DNA of 64,000 bases from Sphingomonas metalli (GTDB taxonomy: Bacteria > Pseudomonadota > Alphaproteobacteria > Sphingomonadales > Sphingomonadaceae): the NCBI RefSeq assembly GCF_014641735.1, contig NZ_BMIH01000002.1, forward strand, positions 248,001-312,000. Direction: 5' to 3'. The translations under genes and the position numbers were made by a program. A model generated the notes under the pieces. The model made no database searches and was not told where the DNA came from. It was given only the letters and a program-made list of their open reading frames with translations. This document shows positions 8,896-17,346 of this stretch, in pieces; positions within the stretch are counted from its first letter, which is position 1, and every line of letters starts with the position of its first letter.

Positions 8896-10962
8896 ATGCT
8901 GCCACGCCTTTGTGCCCCTGCCCTGCTGCTTGTCGCTGCTCCCGTAACGGCGCAGCAATCGACGGCCGCCGACGGTGAAGACATCGTCGTCACCGGCCGC
9001 GGGCTGGCGGAGCGGCCGGGCGATCGGGCCTTCGACACCGTCACTATCGAAGCGGACCGGATCGCGCAGAGCGCCGCCAACCGGCTGGAAACGGTGCTGG
9101 CCGACGTCGCGGGGCTCCAGCAATTCCGCCGATCCGATTCGCGCAGCGCCAATCCGACCAGCCAGGGCCTGTCGCTGCGCGGCATCGGCGGCAATGCCTC
9201 CAGCCGCGCGCTGCTGATCCTCGACGGCGTACCGCAGGCCGATCCCTTTGGCGGCTGGGTCGCCTTTCCCGCTTACGCCACCGGCCGGATCGGCGCGATC
9301 CGCGTGACGCGGGGCGGCGGCAGCGGCTATTACGGCGCGGGCGCGCTCGCCGGCACGGTCGAGCTGGACAGCGCGACGCCGCGCGGGGCGGAACCGCTGC
9401 TCGCCAGCGTCGCCCTTGGCAGCCGCTCCTCGGTCGATGCGCAGGGATCGGCAGCGCTCGTCCGCGCCGACGGCTTCGCCACGGTCTCCGCGGCCTATGC
9501 ACGCGGCGACGGTTTCGTCCCGATCGTCGCGCAAAGCCGGGGTCCCGCCGATCGGACGGCGCCCTATGAACAGGCGTCGGGCGCGATCCGCGGCGTGATC
9601 GCGGCAGGCGGAGGCACCGAGCTTCAGGCGAATGTCGCCGCCTTCACCGACCGGCGCGAACGCGGCACCGCCTTCACGGCCAATCGCAGCGAGGGCGCGG
9701 ATGCGAGCCTGCGCCTCGTCCATCGTGGCCGCTGGGGCTATTCGGCGCTCGCCTGGCTTCAGGCGCGCAGCTTCGCCTCGCAATTCGCCGCGGTTGACGC
9801 GCAACGGATCGGCGCGACGCCGACGCTCGACCAGTACAACACGCCCGCCACCGGACTTGGTGGCCGGATCGAGGTGATCGCACCGGTCGGCGCCGGTCGC
9901 GATTTGCGTTTCGGGGCGGACGTGCGCGGGGTCGAGGGGCGGACGCAGGAGAATTATACCTATGTCGCCGGCCTGCCGACGCGGCGGCGGATCGCCGGCG
10001 GCGCGACGCGGACGATCGGCGCCTTTGCCGATGGCAGCACGACATTCGGCTCGCTGCTGCTGACGCTGGGTGGCCGGATCGACTGGTGGCGGATCACCGA
10101 CGGGCGGCTGCGGGAATATACCATTGCCAACGGCGCACCCTTGACGGATGCCCGCTTCGCCGATCGCAGCGGCAGCGAGGCGACCGGCCGCGCGGGGCTG
10201 GCCTGGACGGTCGCCCCGCCGCTGACGCTGCGCGCCGCCGCCTATCGCGGATGGCGGCTGCCGACGCTCAACGAACTCTACCGCCCCTTCCGGGTCGGCC
10301 CCGATGCGGTCGCGGCCAATGCCGGGCTGGCGCCCGAGCGGGTCACCGGCGTCGATGGCGGCATCCGCCTCACCCCCGCGCCCGGCCTGTCGCTCGATGC
10401 GACGTGGTTCTGGAACCGGCTGACCGGCGCGATCGCCAACGTCACCGCGGGTCGAGGGCCCGGCACCTTTCCCGGCGTCGGCTTCGTCGCGGCCGGTGGC
10501 ATCTACCGCATTCGCCAGAATCTCGACGCGATCCGCTCGAGCGGGATCGAGATCGATGCCCGCGCCGAGCTTGGACGGTTGTTCGCCATCGCCTCCTGGA
10601 GCCATGCCGATCCGACGGTCGAGGCCTCCGGAGCCGCCGCCGCGCTCGACGGGCTGCGTCCTGCCCAGACCCCGCGCGACCTGGTCTCCGCGACGCTCGG
10701 CTGGCGCCGCGACGCCGCCACCCTGTCCGCCACGCTGCGCCACGCCGCCCGCCAGTTCGAGGACGACCAGAACAGCCGCACGCTCGCGCCCGCCACGACG
10801 CTCGACGCCTATCTGGCGCTGCCGCTGACCCGCTTGGTCTCGGTCGAGCTGCGCGGCGAGAACATCACCGACACGCGGGTCGAGGCGGGGATCAGCGGTG
10901 CCGACATCGTCGAGCGGGCGACCCCGCGCACGCTCTGGCTGGGCCTCAGGCTGCGCGGCTAG
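8896..10962 (+). CDS. TonB-dependent receptor, BtuB-like
   Basis: This 688-aa receptor follows the siderophore receptor on the same strand with a 59-bp gap. A signal peptide of about 19 residues ([14 protein letters not shown]) is followed by the TonB-box-like [11 protein letters not shown]. The plug has [35 protein letters not shown] and [18 protein letters not shown]. The barrel ends in [11 protein letters not shown]. The [12 protein letters not shown] plug loop and overall layout resemble cobalamin or metal receptors more than siderophore receptors, but the substrate is unproven. Its last 4 bases overlap the convergent ruvB stop. Confidence 0.9.
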   Translation: MLPRLCAPALLLVAAPVTAQQSTAADGEDIVVTGRGLAERPGDRAFDTVTIEADRIAQSAANRLETVLADVAGLQQFRRSDSRSANPTSQGLSLRGIGGNASSRALLILDGVPQADPFGGWVAFPAYATGRIGAIRVTRGGGSGYYGAGALAGTVELDSATPRGAEPLLASVALGSRSSVDAQGSAALVRADGFATVSAAYARGDGFVPIVAQSRGPADRTAPYEQASGAIRGVIAAGGGTELQANVAAFTDRRERGTAFTANRSEGADASLRLVHRGRWGYSALAWLQARSFASQFAAVDAQRIGATPTLDQYNTPATGLGGRIEVIAPVGAGRDLRFGADVRGVEGRTQENYTYVAGLPTRRRIAGGATRTIGAFADGSTTFGSLLLTLGGRIDWWRITDGRLREYTIANGAPLTDARFADRSGSEATGRAGLAWTVAPPLTLRAAAYRGWRLPTLNELYRPFRVGPDAVAANAGLAPERVTGVDGGIRLTPAPGLSLDATWFWNRLTGAIANVTAGRGPGTFPGVGFVAAGGIYRIRQNLDAIRSSGIEIDARAELGRLFAIASWSHADPTVEASGAAAALDGLRPAQTPRDLVSATLGWRRDAATLSATLRHAARQFEDDQNSRTLAPATTLDAYLALPLTRLVSVELRGENITDTRVEAGISGADIVERATPRTLWLGLRLRG

Positions 10963-11984
10963 CCCTGATCGAACAGCCCGTCCTGCGATCCCACCGGCGG
11001 GTTGAGGCCGAGATGCTTCCACCCGCCCGCATTCAGCATCCGCCCGCGCGCGGTGCGCGCGACCAGGCCCAGCTGGATCAGATAGGGCTCGATCACCTCC
11101 TCGATCGTATCGCGCGGTTCGGACAGGCCGGCAGCCAGCGTCTCGACCCCCACCGGACCGCCGCGATAGATGTCGGCGATCATCGTCAGATAGCGGCGGT
11201 CCATCGCGTCGAGGCCGAGCGCGTCGACCTCCAGACGGTTGAGCGCCGCATCGGCCACCCGTGCATCGACGATCTCGGCACCCGCGACGTTGGCGAAGTC
11301 GCGCACCCGGCGGAGCAGGCGGCCGGCGATGCGGGGCGTACCGCGCGACCGGCGGGCCACTTCGGTCGCACCATCGGCGGCGATGCCGAGGTCGAGCAGA
11401 CCCGCCGCGCGGGTGACGACGCGGGTCAGTTCCTCGACGGTGTAGAATTGCAGGCGGACGGGAATGCCGAAGCGATCGCGGAGCGGCGTGGTCAGCAGTC
11501 CCTGCCGGGTCGTCGCGCCGACCAGCGTGAACCGCGGCAGGTCGATCCGCACCGATCGCGCCGACGGTCCCTCGCCGATCATCAGGTCGAGCGCGCGGTC
11601 CTCCATTGCCGGATAGAGCACTTCCTCGACCGCGGGCTGCAGCCGATGGATCTCGTCGATGAACAGGACGTCGCCGTCCTCCAGGTTGGTCAGCAGCGCG
11701 GCGAGGTCGCCCGACTTGGCGATGACCGGGCCGGAGGTCGCACGGAACCCCACCCCCATCTCGCGGGCGATGATCTGCGCGAGCGTCGTCTTGCCGAGCC
11801 CCGGCGGCCCGAAGAACAGCACATGGTCGAGCGCGTCGCCCCGGCTGCGCGCCGCCTGGATGAAGATGCGCAGATTCTCCCGCGCCGCCGCCTGGCCGAC
11901 GAACTCGTCGAGGTGCCGCGGACGCAGCGCGGCGTCGACATCCTCCGGGCGGCGGGCGGCGGTCATGAAGCGGTCGTCGGTCAC
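10959..11984 (-). CDS. ruvB: Holliday junction branch migration helicase RuvB
   Basis: RuvB is the hexameric AAA+ motor that drives branch migration of Holliday junctions with RuvA. The 341-aa reading has Walker [10 protein letters not shown] (about 59-67), Walker B VLFIDEIH, the sensor/arginine-finger region [20 protein letters not shown], and the winged-helix end GGWKHLGL. I chose the GTG at 11982-11984: it gives the family N-terminus (VTDDRF then [21 protein letters not shown]), a normal length, and GGAAC about 6-10 bases upstream. ATG alternatives exist at 12005 and 11966. ruvA and ruvC lie 2.4 kb away, separated by three unrelated genes. Confidence 0.93.
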   Translation of the reverse strand: MTDDRFMTAARRPEDVDAALRPRHLDEFVGQAAARENLRIFIQAARSRGDALDHVLFFGPPGLGKTTLAQIIAREMGVGFRATSGPVIAKSGDLAALLTNLEDGDVLFIDEIHRLQPAVEEVLYPAMEDRALDLMIGEGPSARSVRIDLPRFTLVGATTRQGLLTTPLRDRFGIPVRLQFYTVEELTRVVTRAAGLLDLGIAADGATEVARRSRGTPRIAGRLLRRVRDFANVAGAEIVDARVADAALNRLEVDALGLDAMDRRYLTMIADIYRGGPVGVETLAAGLSEPRDTIEEVIEPYLIQLGLVARTARGRMLNAGGWKHLGLNPPVGSQDGLFDQG

Positions 11985-12090
11985 GCTTCGTTCCGTAGCG
12001 GCCATGGCGGCGCGGGTCGAGGGGAAGCGGACGCCGGACCGCACCGACCGCGCGCAGCGCAATCCGGCTATTCCAAGACGAAGCCGGTCC

Positions 12091-12864
12091 TCAGCCGATC
12101 CGGGCCATCGTCCGGCGCCGGCGATAGCGGGCCGCGCCCGCGACCATCCCGAACCCGACCAGCATCATCGTCCAGGTCGCGGGTTCCGGCACGGCCACGG
12201 CGATGCCCTGCCAGTTCGTGACGACCGGTTGTCCGCCGACCAGATCGACCTGGATGATGCCGGTGTTGCGCATCGGATTGGCGAAGGCGAAGCCGGCGCT
12301 GACGTTCTTCGCGAAATAGGGCATGACGAAGCCGGTCTCCGCCCCATGCCCGACGATGACGACGGTGCCGCTGTCGTTCCTGTGGGCGTCGATGATCTCC
12401 TGCAACGCGGGCAACACCCGCGCCGCCAGTTCGTCCAGCGATTCGGCATTGGGCAGGTTGGCGCGCGCGCCGGTATTGCCCGCCGCCCATTGCCCGATGA
12501 CGCCGTTCAGCGACGCGAGGTCCGCCACGCTTTTGACGTCCCCGAAATACCATTCGTTCGTACGGGCATCGGCGACCGGCGCAAGGCCCAGTGCCGCCGC
12601 CGTCGGGGCGATGGTCAGCTTGGTGCGCTGGTAAGCGCTGGTGTAGATCGCGCGCACGTCATAGGTGGCGAGGGTCTTGGCCAGGTCCAGCGCCTGCTGC
12701 TGGCCAAGCGCGGTCAGTGGCGGATCGAGGACCTCCTGCGGCGTCGCGGCGGTCCCCGCATTGGCCGTGCTCTCGGCATGTCGGATGAACAGGAAGGACG
12801 TCGCCTCGGCCGGCATCGGCGCCGCCGCCAGCAACAGGGTCAGGAACCTCGCGAAGTTCGTCAC
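12091..12864 (-). CDS. Exported histidine phosphatase with PEP-CTERM sorting tail
   Basis: This 257-aa protein has a signal peptide (about 1-21, [15 protein letters not shown]) followed by the histidine-phosphatase motif LFIRHAES with catalytic His29, then [11 protein letters not shown] and a second catalytic His in VIVGHGAE. The C-terminus is a complete PEP-CTERM signal: [10 protein letters not shown] at about 225-234, a hydrophobic helix ([11 protein letters not shown]), then RYRRRR. PEP-CTERM tails are cleaved by exosortase for delivery to the surface or matrix. No exosortase gene is in the window. The natural substrate is unknown. exoD lies divergently upstream. Confidence 0.9.
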   Translation of the reverse strand: MTNFARFLTLLLAAAPMPAEATSFLFIRHAESTANAGTAATPQEVLDPPLTALGQQQALDLAKTLATYDVRAIYTSAYQRTKLTIAPTAAALGLAPVADARTNEWYFGDVKSVADLASLNGVIGQWAAGNTGARANLPNAESLDELAARVLPALQEIIDAHRNDSGTVVIVGHGAETGFVMPYFAKNVSAGFAFANPMRNTGIIQVDLVGGQPVVTNWQGIAVAVPEPATWTMMLVGFGMVAGAARYRRRRTMARIG

Positions 12865-12895
12865 GGTCTATCTCCCTCTTACAGCCGCCGCGGCG

Positions 12896-12903
12896 TTAAC
12901 CAT
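12896..12903. promoter_or_regulatory. CtrA-type half-site TTAACCAT
   Basis: An exact TTAACCAT octamer lies 32 bases upstream of the PEP-CTERM phosphatase start and 84 bases upstream of the likely exoD start. It is AT-rich for this genome, and the same octamer occurs in front of ccrM. It is a candidate cell-cycle (CtrA) site, based on the motif only. Confidence 0.35.
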
Positions 12904-12986
12904 GTCCGGTGACGGTTTCGTGATGGGCTCCCCTGCCCCAAATGACGCCGCGCGGAACCGCGCCCTCGTCGCCCGGTTCCCCCCTG

Positions 12987-13577
12987 ATGGCGGACGAACC
13001 CCACAGCCTCGGCGACGTTCTCGACACGCTCGAGCGGCTGGCCGATGCGCACGACAGGGTGACGCTGGGCCAGACGGTGGAGGCGCTGGGCAGCCGTTCC
13101 TACGGCCCCTTCCTGCTCCTCCCGGCGCTGGTCGACATCTCGCCGGTCGGCTCGATCCCCGGCCTTCCCACGGTGCTGGCAGCGATCATCATCCTCACCG
13201 CGGCCCAGGTGATCGCGGGACGCGAGCATCTCTGGCTGCCCGGTTTCCTCGAACGGCGCGGGTTCCGGGCGGAGACGGTGCGCAAGACGGTCGGCAAGGG
13301 CCGGGGCATCGCCCGCAGGATCGACGGCTGGTTTCATGGCCGGCTGCCGGCGCTCACCCGCGGCCCCTTCGTCCGGGTGGCGGCGGCGGCCTGTATCGGC
13401 CTGGCCTGTACCGTGCCGCCGCTCGAACTGCTGCCGCTGGCCACCACGGCGCCGATGGCGGCGATCGCGGCATTCGGGCTGGCGCTGCTGGTGCGCGACG
13501 GCGCGCTGATGATCGCCGCTATCGGCCTGGCCGCGGGCGCGCTCGCCCTGGGCGCGGGCCTGCTCGGCAGAAGCTGA
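12987..13577 (+). CDS. exoD: ExoD family exopolysaccharide-synthesis protein
   Basis: This 196-aa integral membrane protein matches ExoD-family features. It starts with a soluble helix (SLGDVLDTLERLADAHDRVTLGQTVEALGSR), followed by YGPFLLLPALVDISPVG with a proline- and glycine-rich turn (IPGLPTVLAA), then several hydrophobic helices to the end. ExoD proteins affect exopolysaccharide production and stress tolerance; the biochemical role is not known. I chose the ATG at 12987 (MADEPHS); an in-frame ATG 15 codons earlier is possible. It converges on the ParA gene with an 8-bp gap. Confidence 0.82.
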   Translation: MADEPHSLGDVLDTLERLADAHDRVTLGQTVEALGSRSYGPFLLLPALVDISPVGSIPGLPTVLAAIIILTAAQVIAGREHLWLPGFLERRGFRAETVRKTVGKGRGIARRIDGWFHGRLPALTRGPFVRVAAAACIGLACTVPPLELLPLATTAPMAAIAAFGLALLVRDGALMIAAIGLAAGALALGAGLLGRS

Positions 13578-13585
13578 GCGCGCGC

Positions 13586-14308
13586 TCAGGCCAGCCGCTT
13601 CTCCACCGCTCGCCACAAGGCCGCGATCGCGACGGCACCGGGAGACCTGGGAGCATAGGTCGCGACGGGCGCGCGATGCTCGGTCATTGCCTCCATCGTG
13701 CTCGCCATCGGGATCACCGGCCAGCCCGGATGCTCGGCCAGCGCCCCCCGGTGCAGCGCGCGGCGGCGGTCGACCATCGAGAAGACCGGCAGCAGGGCCG
13801 GCCCGTCCTTGCGCGTGCCGACATGCGCCGCGACCGTCTCGAAGGCGCGCCGGGCGAGCGGCGACGGGATCACCGGCACCACGACCAGATCGGCCGCGCG
13901 CAGCACCTGTTCGGACGTATCGGTGAGGCCTGGCGGGCAGTCGACGATGATCCGGTCGTGGTCGCGCGCCAGGTCGCCGGCGATCTTCGCCAGCCGCTTC
14001 TTCTTGTCGATATCGTGGAACAGCCGGTCGAGCGAGCGCAGCGAGGCGTCGGCCCGCAGCAGCGACAGCCGCTCGACCGGGGTGGTCAGGATCAGCGTCT
14101 TGGGATCGACCTCGCGCGTGATCGCCGCCTGGGCTTCGGTCCGCGGCCGATCGTCGGCGCCGAGGACCCAGCTGGCCGCCGCCTGCGCGTCGAGGTCCCA
14201 GAGCAGCGTCCGCCGCTTCGACAGGCAGGCGGCGGCCCAGCCCAGATTGACCGACAGCGTCGTCTTACCCACCCCGCCCTTCAGGCTGTAGACCGCGATG
14301 ATCTTCAT
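13586..14308 (-). CDS. ParA/MinD-type P-loop ATPase (orphan)
   Basis: This 240-aa cytoplasmic ATPase has the deviant Walker A KGGVGKTT at 10-17 with the signature lysine Lys10, a switch I-like region LLWDLDAQAAASW, and the Walker B-like RIIVDCPPGL. These are the features of the ParA/Soj/MipZ group, which form ATP-dependent dimers on DNA or membrane. No parB, parS cluster or minC/E neighbour is visible, so this is probably not the chromosome-segregation ParA; cargo positioning is possible. A strong AAGGAGAAAG ribosome site precedes the ATG, and an AT-rich dyad lies just upstream. Confidence 0.88.
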   Translation of the reverse strand: MKIIAVYSLKGGVGKTTLSVNLGWAAACLSKRRTLLWDLDAQAAASWVLGADDRPRTEAQAAITREVDPKTLILTTPVERLSLLRADASLRSLDRLFHDIDKKKRLAKIAGDLARDHDRIIVDCPPGLTDTSEQVLRAADLVVVPVIPSPLARRAFETVAAHVGTRKDGPALLPVFSMVDRRRALHRGALAEHPGWPVIPMASTMEAMTEHRAPVATYAPRSPGAVAIAALWRAVEKRLA

Positions 14309-14327
14309 CTTTCTCCTTGACCCGCTA

Positions 14328-14345
14328 TGTCACATAAATGTAATA
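14328..14345. promoter_or_regulatory. AT-rich imperfect dyad upstream of parA-like gene
   Basis: TGTCACATAAATGTAATA contains ACAT and ATGT half-sites around a 2-base centre. It begins 20 bases upstream of the ATG, in a spacer that is conspicuously AT-rich for this genome. It is a candidate promoter/operator; no regulator is assigned. Confidence 0.3.
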
Positions 14346-14441
14346 TTTGCTCCTACCATGTTCCTGCGCGGGTGACGAGGGCGCGCTAGGGGCCGCACGC
14401 CTGGAAGCGCGCGAACTACCTGTTTCTGCTGAAGAAGAAGC

Positions 14442-15038
14442 CTATCTGGCCGCTTTTTTGAGCGCGAGGCGGACCAGCGCGTCGAGGCTCGCGCCCGCGC
14501 CCAGCTCGTCTTCCGCCGCGGCGACCGCCGATGCGGCTTCCGCCGGACGGAAGCCGAGGTTGAGCAGCGCCGAGACGGCATCGGCCGAGGCGCCGACCGG
14601 CAGCGCCTGCGCCGCGGCAGCCGGGCCGAGCGACAGCCCCCCGACCTTGTCCTTCAGCTCGCGCACGATCCGCTCGGCGAGCTTGGGCCCGACGCCGTTG
14701 GCGCGGGCGACCATCGCCTTGTCCTGCGCGCCCACCGCGCGCGACAGCTCAGCCGGCTCCAGCGCCGACAGGATGGCGAGCGCCACGCGCGCACCGACGC
14801 CCTGCACCCCCGTCAGCAGCCGGAACCAGTCGCGCTCGGTCGCGGTGGCGAAGCCGACCAGCCGGATCGAGTCCTCCGACACCAGCATCTCGGTGAACAG
14901 CGTCGCGGCTTCACCCACCGGGCCGATGGCGGCGAGCGTGCGCGACGACGCGCCGACCAGATAGCCGACGCCGCCGACATCGATCACCGCATGGTCGATC
15001 CCCGTCGCGTCCAGCCGTCCCTTGAGATGCGCGATCAT
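14442..15038 (-). CDS. ruvA: Holliday junction branch migration complex subunit RuvA
   Basis: This 198-aa protein forms the tetramer that binds Holliday junctions and recruits RuvB. The N-terminal OB fold begins [28 protein letters not shown]. Helix-hairpin-helix motifs follow ([20 protein letters not shown] and [16 protein letters not shown]). A linker leads to the C-terminal UBA-like domain III ([17 protein letters not shown]) that contacts RuvB. It starts 4 bases after the ruvC stop and is clearly co-transcribed with it. Confidence 0.95.
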   Translation of the reverse strand: MIAHLKGRLDATGIDHAVIDVGGVGYLVGASSRTLAAIGPVGEAATLFTEMLVSEDSIRLVGFATATERDWFRLLTGVQGVGARVALAILSALEPAELSRAVGAQDKAMVARANGVGPKLAERIVRELKDKVGGLSLGPAAAAQALPVGASADAVSALLNLGFRPAEAASAVAAAEDELGAGASLDALVRLALKKAAR

Positions 15039-15042
15039 CGTC

Positions 15043-15555
15043 TCATCCTCCCGCCGTCACCCGTGCGCGCCGTGCCAGTCCGGCGGCGCTGGCGAGATGA
15101 TGGGCATGGGTGATCGCCACCGCCAGCGCGTCCGCGGCGTCCGGTCCGGCCAGCTTCGCACCGGGCAGCAGCACCGCCATCATCGCCTGGATCTGCCGCT
15201 TCTCCGCGCCGCCCGTGCCGACCACCGCCTTCTTCACCGTGCTCGGATGATATTCGCCGATCATCAGTCCCGCCTGCGCCGCCGCCAGCAGCACGATCCC
15301 TCGCGCCTGCCCCAGCTTCAGCGTCGACTGCGCGTTGGTGTTGCCGAGCACCTCCTCCACCGCCGCGCTCTCGGGCCGCTCGGCGCGGATCACGTCGATC
15401 AGCGCCGCATGCAGGTTCGACAGCCGCCGCGGCAGCGGCATGGAGGGATCGGTCTTGATCTGGCCGTTGGCGATATGGGTCAGCCGGTTGCCCTCCGCCC
15501 GGATCACCCCCCAGCCGGTCGTGCCGAGCCCCGGGTCGAGGCCGAGCAGGATCAT
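15043..15555 (-). CDS. ruvC: Crossover junction endodeoxyribonuclease RuvC
   Basis: RuvC resolves Holliday junctions by paired nicking. The 170-aa sequence has all four metal-binding acids in place: Asp7 in LGLDPG, Glu67/Glu68 in VEEVLGN, and Asp139/Asp142 in GPDAADALA. The strand [16 protein letters not shown] is typical of the family. ruvA follows 4 bases downstream. Upstream, a palindromic repeat pair fills the spacer to yebC. Confidence 0.96.
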   Translation of the reverse strand: MILLGLDPGLGTTGWGVIRAEGNRLTHIANGQIKTDPSMPLPRRLSNLHAALIDVIRAERPESAAVEEVLGNTNAQSTLKLGQARGIVLLAAAQAGLMIGEYHPSTVKKAVVGTGGAEKRQIQAMMAVLLPGAKLAGPDAADALAVAITHAHHLASAAGLARRARVTAGG

Positions 15556-15560
15556 ATCCC

Positions 15561-15701
15561 GATCCTCCCCATCGCAGATGGGGAGGGGGACCGCTCGGCT
15601 TCAGCCGAGTGGTGGAGGGGCCGGCGCCAGCCGGTGCTGCGCACCGCCCCTCCACCATGCTGCGCATGGTCCCCCTCCCCATGCCACGCATGGGGAGGAT
15701 C
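15561..15701. repeat. REP-like element, family A, inverted pair
   Basis: Two arms in inverted orientation run from GATCCTCCCCAT to ATGGGGAGGATC. Each arm reads CTCCCCA-hairpin-TGGGGAGGGGGACC, then a variable small hairpin, then GGTGGAGGGG. The element fills the ruvC-yebC spacer. The same family recurs at 32275-32416 and, as a single arm, at 42826-42883. Confidence 0.85.
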
Positions 15702-15709
15702 ATGTGGGG

Positions 15710-16453
15710 TCAACCGAGCTTCTCCATCACCTCGTCCGACACCTCGTAATTCCCCCAGACGGTTTGGACGTCGTCATCATCGTCCAGCGCATCGATCAGC
15801 TTGAACAGCGTCGCCGCATCCGCCTCGCTCACCGCGACCATGGTCTGCGGGCGCCAGGCGAGCTTCGCGCCCTCCGCCTCGCCGAGAACCGGCTCCAGCG
15901 CCTTGGCCACCTCGTGCAGGTCGCCCTGCGCGGTCCAGATCTCGTGCCCGTCCTCGCTGGAGGTCACGTCCTCGGCCCCCGCCTCCAGCGCGGCCTCGAA
16001 CACCGTCTCGGCGTCACCGGCGCTGGCGGGATAGTTGATCAGGCCCATCCGATCGAAGCCGTGGCTCACCGATCCGCTCGCGCCCAGATTGCCGCCATTC
16101 TTCGCCACGGCGGTGCGGACATTGGTGGCGGTGCGGTTGCGATTGTCGGTCAGCGCCTCGATGATCAGGCTGACGCCGCCGGGGCCGAAGCCCTCATAGC
16201 GGATTTCCTCGTAGCTCTCGGTGTCGCCCTTCGACGCCTTGTCGATCGAGCGCTGGATATTGTCCTTGGGCATGGACTGCGCCTTGGCGGCGTTGATCGC
16301 GGCGCGCAGTCGCGGGTTCATGTCCGGGTCGGGCAAGCCCATCTTGGCCGCGACCGTGATCTCACGCGAGAGCTTGGAGAACATGTTGGAGCGCTTTTTG
16401 TCCTGCGCGCCCTTGCGATGCATGATGTTCTTGAACTTGGAATGGCCTGCCAT
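15710..16453 (-). CDS. yebC: YebC/PmpR family protein (TACO1-like)
   Basis: This 247-aa protein opens with the invariant [21 protein letters not shown]. It carries the conserved [13 protein letters not shown] and [14 protein letters not shown] blocks and the [13 protein letters not shown] and [13 protein letters not shown] signatures. The family includes DNA-binding regulators and, in other members, translation activators of proline-rich stretches, so the role is best left open. yebC directly upstream of ruvC is the standard arrangement in many bacteria. The C-terminal acidic run [15 protein letters not shown] is normal for the family. Confidence 0.95.
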   Translation of the reverse strand: MAGHSKFKNIMHRKGAQDKKRSNMFSKLSREITVAAKMGLPDPDMNPRLRAAINAAKAQSMPKDNIQRSIDKASKGDTESYEEIRYEGFGPGGVSLIIEALTDNRNRTATNVRTAVAKNGGNLGASGSVSHGFDRMGLINYPASAGDAETVFEAALEAGAEDVTSSEDGHEIWTAQGDLHEVAKALEPVLGEAEGAKLAWRPQTMVAVSEADAATLFKLIDALDDDDDVQTVWGNYEVSDEVMEKLG

Positions 16454-16482
16454 GATCCGCCTCTGAAGATATGGCGGGCCTG

Positions 16483-17040
16483 TTACGCTCCGGCGTCGGA
16501 TTTCGCCAGAGCATCGGGGCGGGAGAGCGCATCGATCTTCGCCTCCAGCGCCGCCAGCCGTTCGATCACCACCCCGTCGAGCTTCTGGTGGAGCCGCAGG
16601 ATGTCGAGCTCCGCGCGCAGGTTCGTCTCATAGTCGAGGCTGGCGGCCAGCCGGTCCTTCGACGCCTGCCGGTTCTGGCTCATCATGATGACCGGCGCCT
16701 GCACCGCCGCCAGCGTGGAGAGCATCAGGTTGAGGAAGATATAGGGATAGGGATCAAACTGCATCCCGAAGTGCGCGAGCACATCGGTGTTGAGCAGCAT
16801 CCAGCCGAGCAGCACCAGCGTGAAGGCGATGATGAACCCCCACGACCCGCCGATCGCCGCCACCCGGTCGGCCAGCCGATCGCCGACGCTCGCCCGCGCA
16901 TCCGCCTCGTCCGCCGCATCACGGCTGACAATGGTGCCGCTGTCGATACTGTCGAGGACGCGCCGCTCCTCGGGGTCGAGCGTGTGGTCGGGTTTGCGCA
17001 GCAGACGCTGGGCAAGGTCGGCGAGCGGAAGCTGGGCCAT
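16483..17040 (-). CDS. DUF1003 membrane protein
   Basis: This 185-aa protein has an N-terminal soluble part ([14 protein letters not shown]) followed by two hydrophobic helices ([20 protein letters not shown] and [20 protein letters not shown]). The sequence [31 protein letters not shown] is the DUF1003 hallmark, here quoted in two overlapping parts of the translation (about 105-135). A charged C-terminal coiled-coil-like helix follows. The function of the family is unknown. I chose the ATG at 17040 because GGGGACC lies just upstream; the frame stays open for 88 more codons without family similarity. Confidence 0.85.
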   Translation of the reverse strand: MAQLPLADLAQRLLRKPDHTLDPEERRVLDSIDSGTIVSRDAADEADARASVGDRLADRVAAIGGSWGFIIAFTLVLLGWMLLNTDVLAHFGMQFDPYPYIFLNLMLSTLAAVQAPVIMMSQNRQASKDRLAASLDYETNLRAELDILRLHQKLDGVVIERLAALEAKIDALSRPDALAKSDAGA

Positions 17041-17346
17041 GGGTCGGTCCCCGATCTGGAGAAGGGCGCTGGCGCGGTACCGGGGGCGGAGGGGGCGGGC
17101 AAGCGGTGTCGGGAGCGGGCCGACCGCGGACGTCCGGACGGGCGATGCGGCTTCCCGATAGCGGCCCTGCGGGACGAGCTTTCCCGTTTCCTCGACCAGC
17201 CTCGAGCAGATTGGGAGAGTGCAACCGAAAGCAAATTTGAAAAACGGCCGCCCCGCAGGTGTCACTGCGACAAGCCCGGCGGGATTTCCGCCACGGGTTT
17301 CCAATCGGGAAGACCGAGTGGGGCAGCACGCCGCCCGTTCTGCTTA
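17041..17346. other. Intergenic spacer, no gene seen
   Basis: This 306-bp stretch lies between the DUF1003 start and the ChaN-like gene stop. The right half is visibly less GC-rich than the flanks and marks the start of the lower-GC accessory stretch. No RNA gene, REP-like element or convincing short gene was recognised. Confidence 0.5.

Noticed and set aside
6683..11022. Two minus-strand frames of about 740 codons opposite the TonB receptors
   Set aside because: They are Arg/Gly/Ala-rich without motifs; the receptors on the plus strand have plug and barrel signatures.
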